DNA of 6,257 nucleotides, taken from positions 1 through 6,257 of the forward strand of contig QKDJ01000210.1 in NCBI GenBank assembly GCA_003252145.1. Direction: 5' to 3'. This stretch comes from Azovibrio restrictus (GTDB taxonomy: Bacteria; Pseudomonadota; Gammaproteobacteria; Burkholderiales; Rhodocyclaceae). A program made the translations under genes and the position numbers. Shown here piece by piece: positions 5,783 through 6,257 of this stretch. Numbering within the stretch: position 1 is the stretch's first letter; every line of letters starts with the position of its first letter. Below the pieces are notes generated by a model that ran no database searches, had not been told where the DNA came from, and was given only the letters and a program-made list of their open reading frames with translations.

Positions 5783-6257
5783 TCAGCCCTGGCGCTTTCC
5801 TGCGCCACGAGCCGGTTCCTGGGCATTTTCCTTGAGCCCGCCCATCAGCCGTTTCACGTCCGCCTCTTCCAGCTCCCGGACCTGCCCCCGCTTCAACCAG
5901 GGAGGCAACTGGAAGGGGCCGTAACGGACCCGGATCAGACGGCTGACCTTGCTGCCCACGGCCTCGAACATGCGCCGCACTTCCCGGTTCCGGCCTTCGT
6001 ACAGGCTGACCCGGTACCAGTGGTTGGCCCCCTGCCCGCCCCCATCTTCCAGGGAAGCAAACTGGGCCGGACCATCCTCCAGCACCACTCCGTCCAGCAA
6101 CTGACGCTGGGTTTCCAGGGACAACTCGCCCAGCACACGCACCGCATACTCCCGCAGCAACTGGGAGCCTGGGTGCATGAGCTTGTTGGCCAACTCCCCC
6201 GAGGTGGTAAACAGGATCAGGCCCGAAGTATTCAAATCCAGACGGCCCACGGCCACC
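5783..6257 (-). CDS. rluB: 23S rRNA pseudouridine synthase RluB (C-terminal part)
   Basis: The gene enters from the right edge and ends at TGA (5785-5783). About 158 codons are present and the N-terminal S4 domain and early catalytic domain lie outside. The first residues contain [11 protein letters not shown], the RsuA/RluB-family active-site motif whose Asp is the catalytic nucleophile. [49 protein letters not shown] and [10 protein letters not shown] follow. The LEDGPA and [16 protein letters not shown] segments fit RluB, which makes the pseudouridine at position 2605 of E. coli 23S rRNA, better than RsuA, RluE or RluF. The basic C-terminal tail is short. The rluB-rimP order is common in betaproteobacteria. 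Confidence 0.92.
   Translation of the reverse strand, partial: VAVGRLDLNTSGLILFTTSGELANKLMHPGSQLLREYAVRVLGELSLETQRQLLDGVVLEDGPAQFASLEDGGGQGANHWYRVSLYEGRNREVRRMFEAVGSKVSRLIRVRYGPFQLPPWLKRGQVRELEEADVKRLMGGLKENAQEPARGAGKRQG

Overview
The window carries most of a bacterial translation/transcription gene cluster, all on the minus strand. In the order of transcription, from high to low coordinates, it holds the 3' end of rluB (23S rRNA pseudouridine synthase), rimP (30S maturation factor), nusA (transcription elongation/termination factor), infB (initiation factor IF-2) and rbfA (30S maturation factor). The gene order, the IF-2 N-terminal module followed by an EVRKKR segment, and the NusA type with two C-terminal acidic repeats point to a GC-rich proteobacterium. 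A betaproteobacterium is most likely, possibly of the Rhodocyclales type; that placement is inference from remembered sequences.

Layout: positions 1-63 are the last 20 codons of an unrecognised plus-strand gene. Positions 64-399 have no intact gene. They hold the remains of a possible tiny lipoprotein gene with an in-frame TAG (172-294) and a strong bidirectional intrinsic terminator (351-381) that closes the rbfA end of the cluster. Then come rbfA (400-792), a GC-rich hairpin with a U-tract in the infB-rbfA gap (807-837), infB (861-3682, broken by an apparent frameshift near 3501-3517), nusA (3696-5168), rimP (5194-5634), a 148-base control region (5635-5782) and the rluB tail (5783-6257).

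The control region is the most interesting part. It has a sigma70-like promoter with a perfect TATAAT and a 17-base spacer. A 9+9 base inverted repeat straddles the -35 element. Two intrinsic-terminator-like hairpins then stand in tandem inside the rimP leader, the second ending four bases before the rimP ATG. Any transcript reaching rimP-nusA-infB-rbfA from upstream must read through both. Since the operon encodes NusA, which acts on pausing and intrinsic termination, autoregulated attenuation is an attractive hypothesis.

The genes form a coherent unit. RimP and RbfA act in 30S assembly, RluB modifies 23S rRNA, IF-2 recruits initiator tRNA and joins subunits, and NusA couples RNA polymerase to RNA signals. 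Two lesions deserve checking against reads: the infB frameshift with about a dozen missing residues, and the TAG in the small lipoprotein-like frame. I see no mobile element, CRISPR array or tRNA. Apart from the leader architecture I see no undescribed system.
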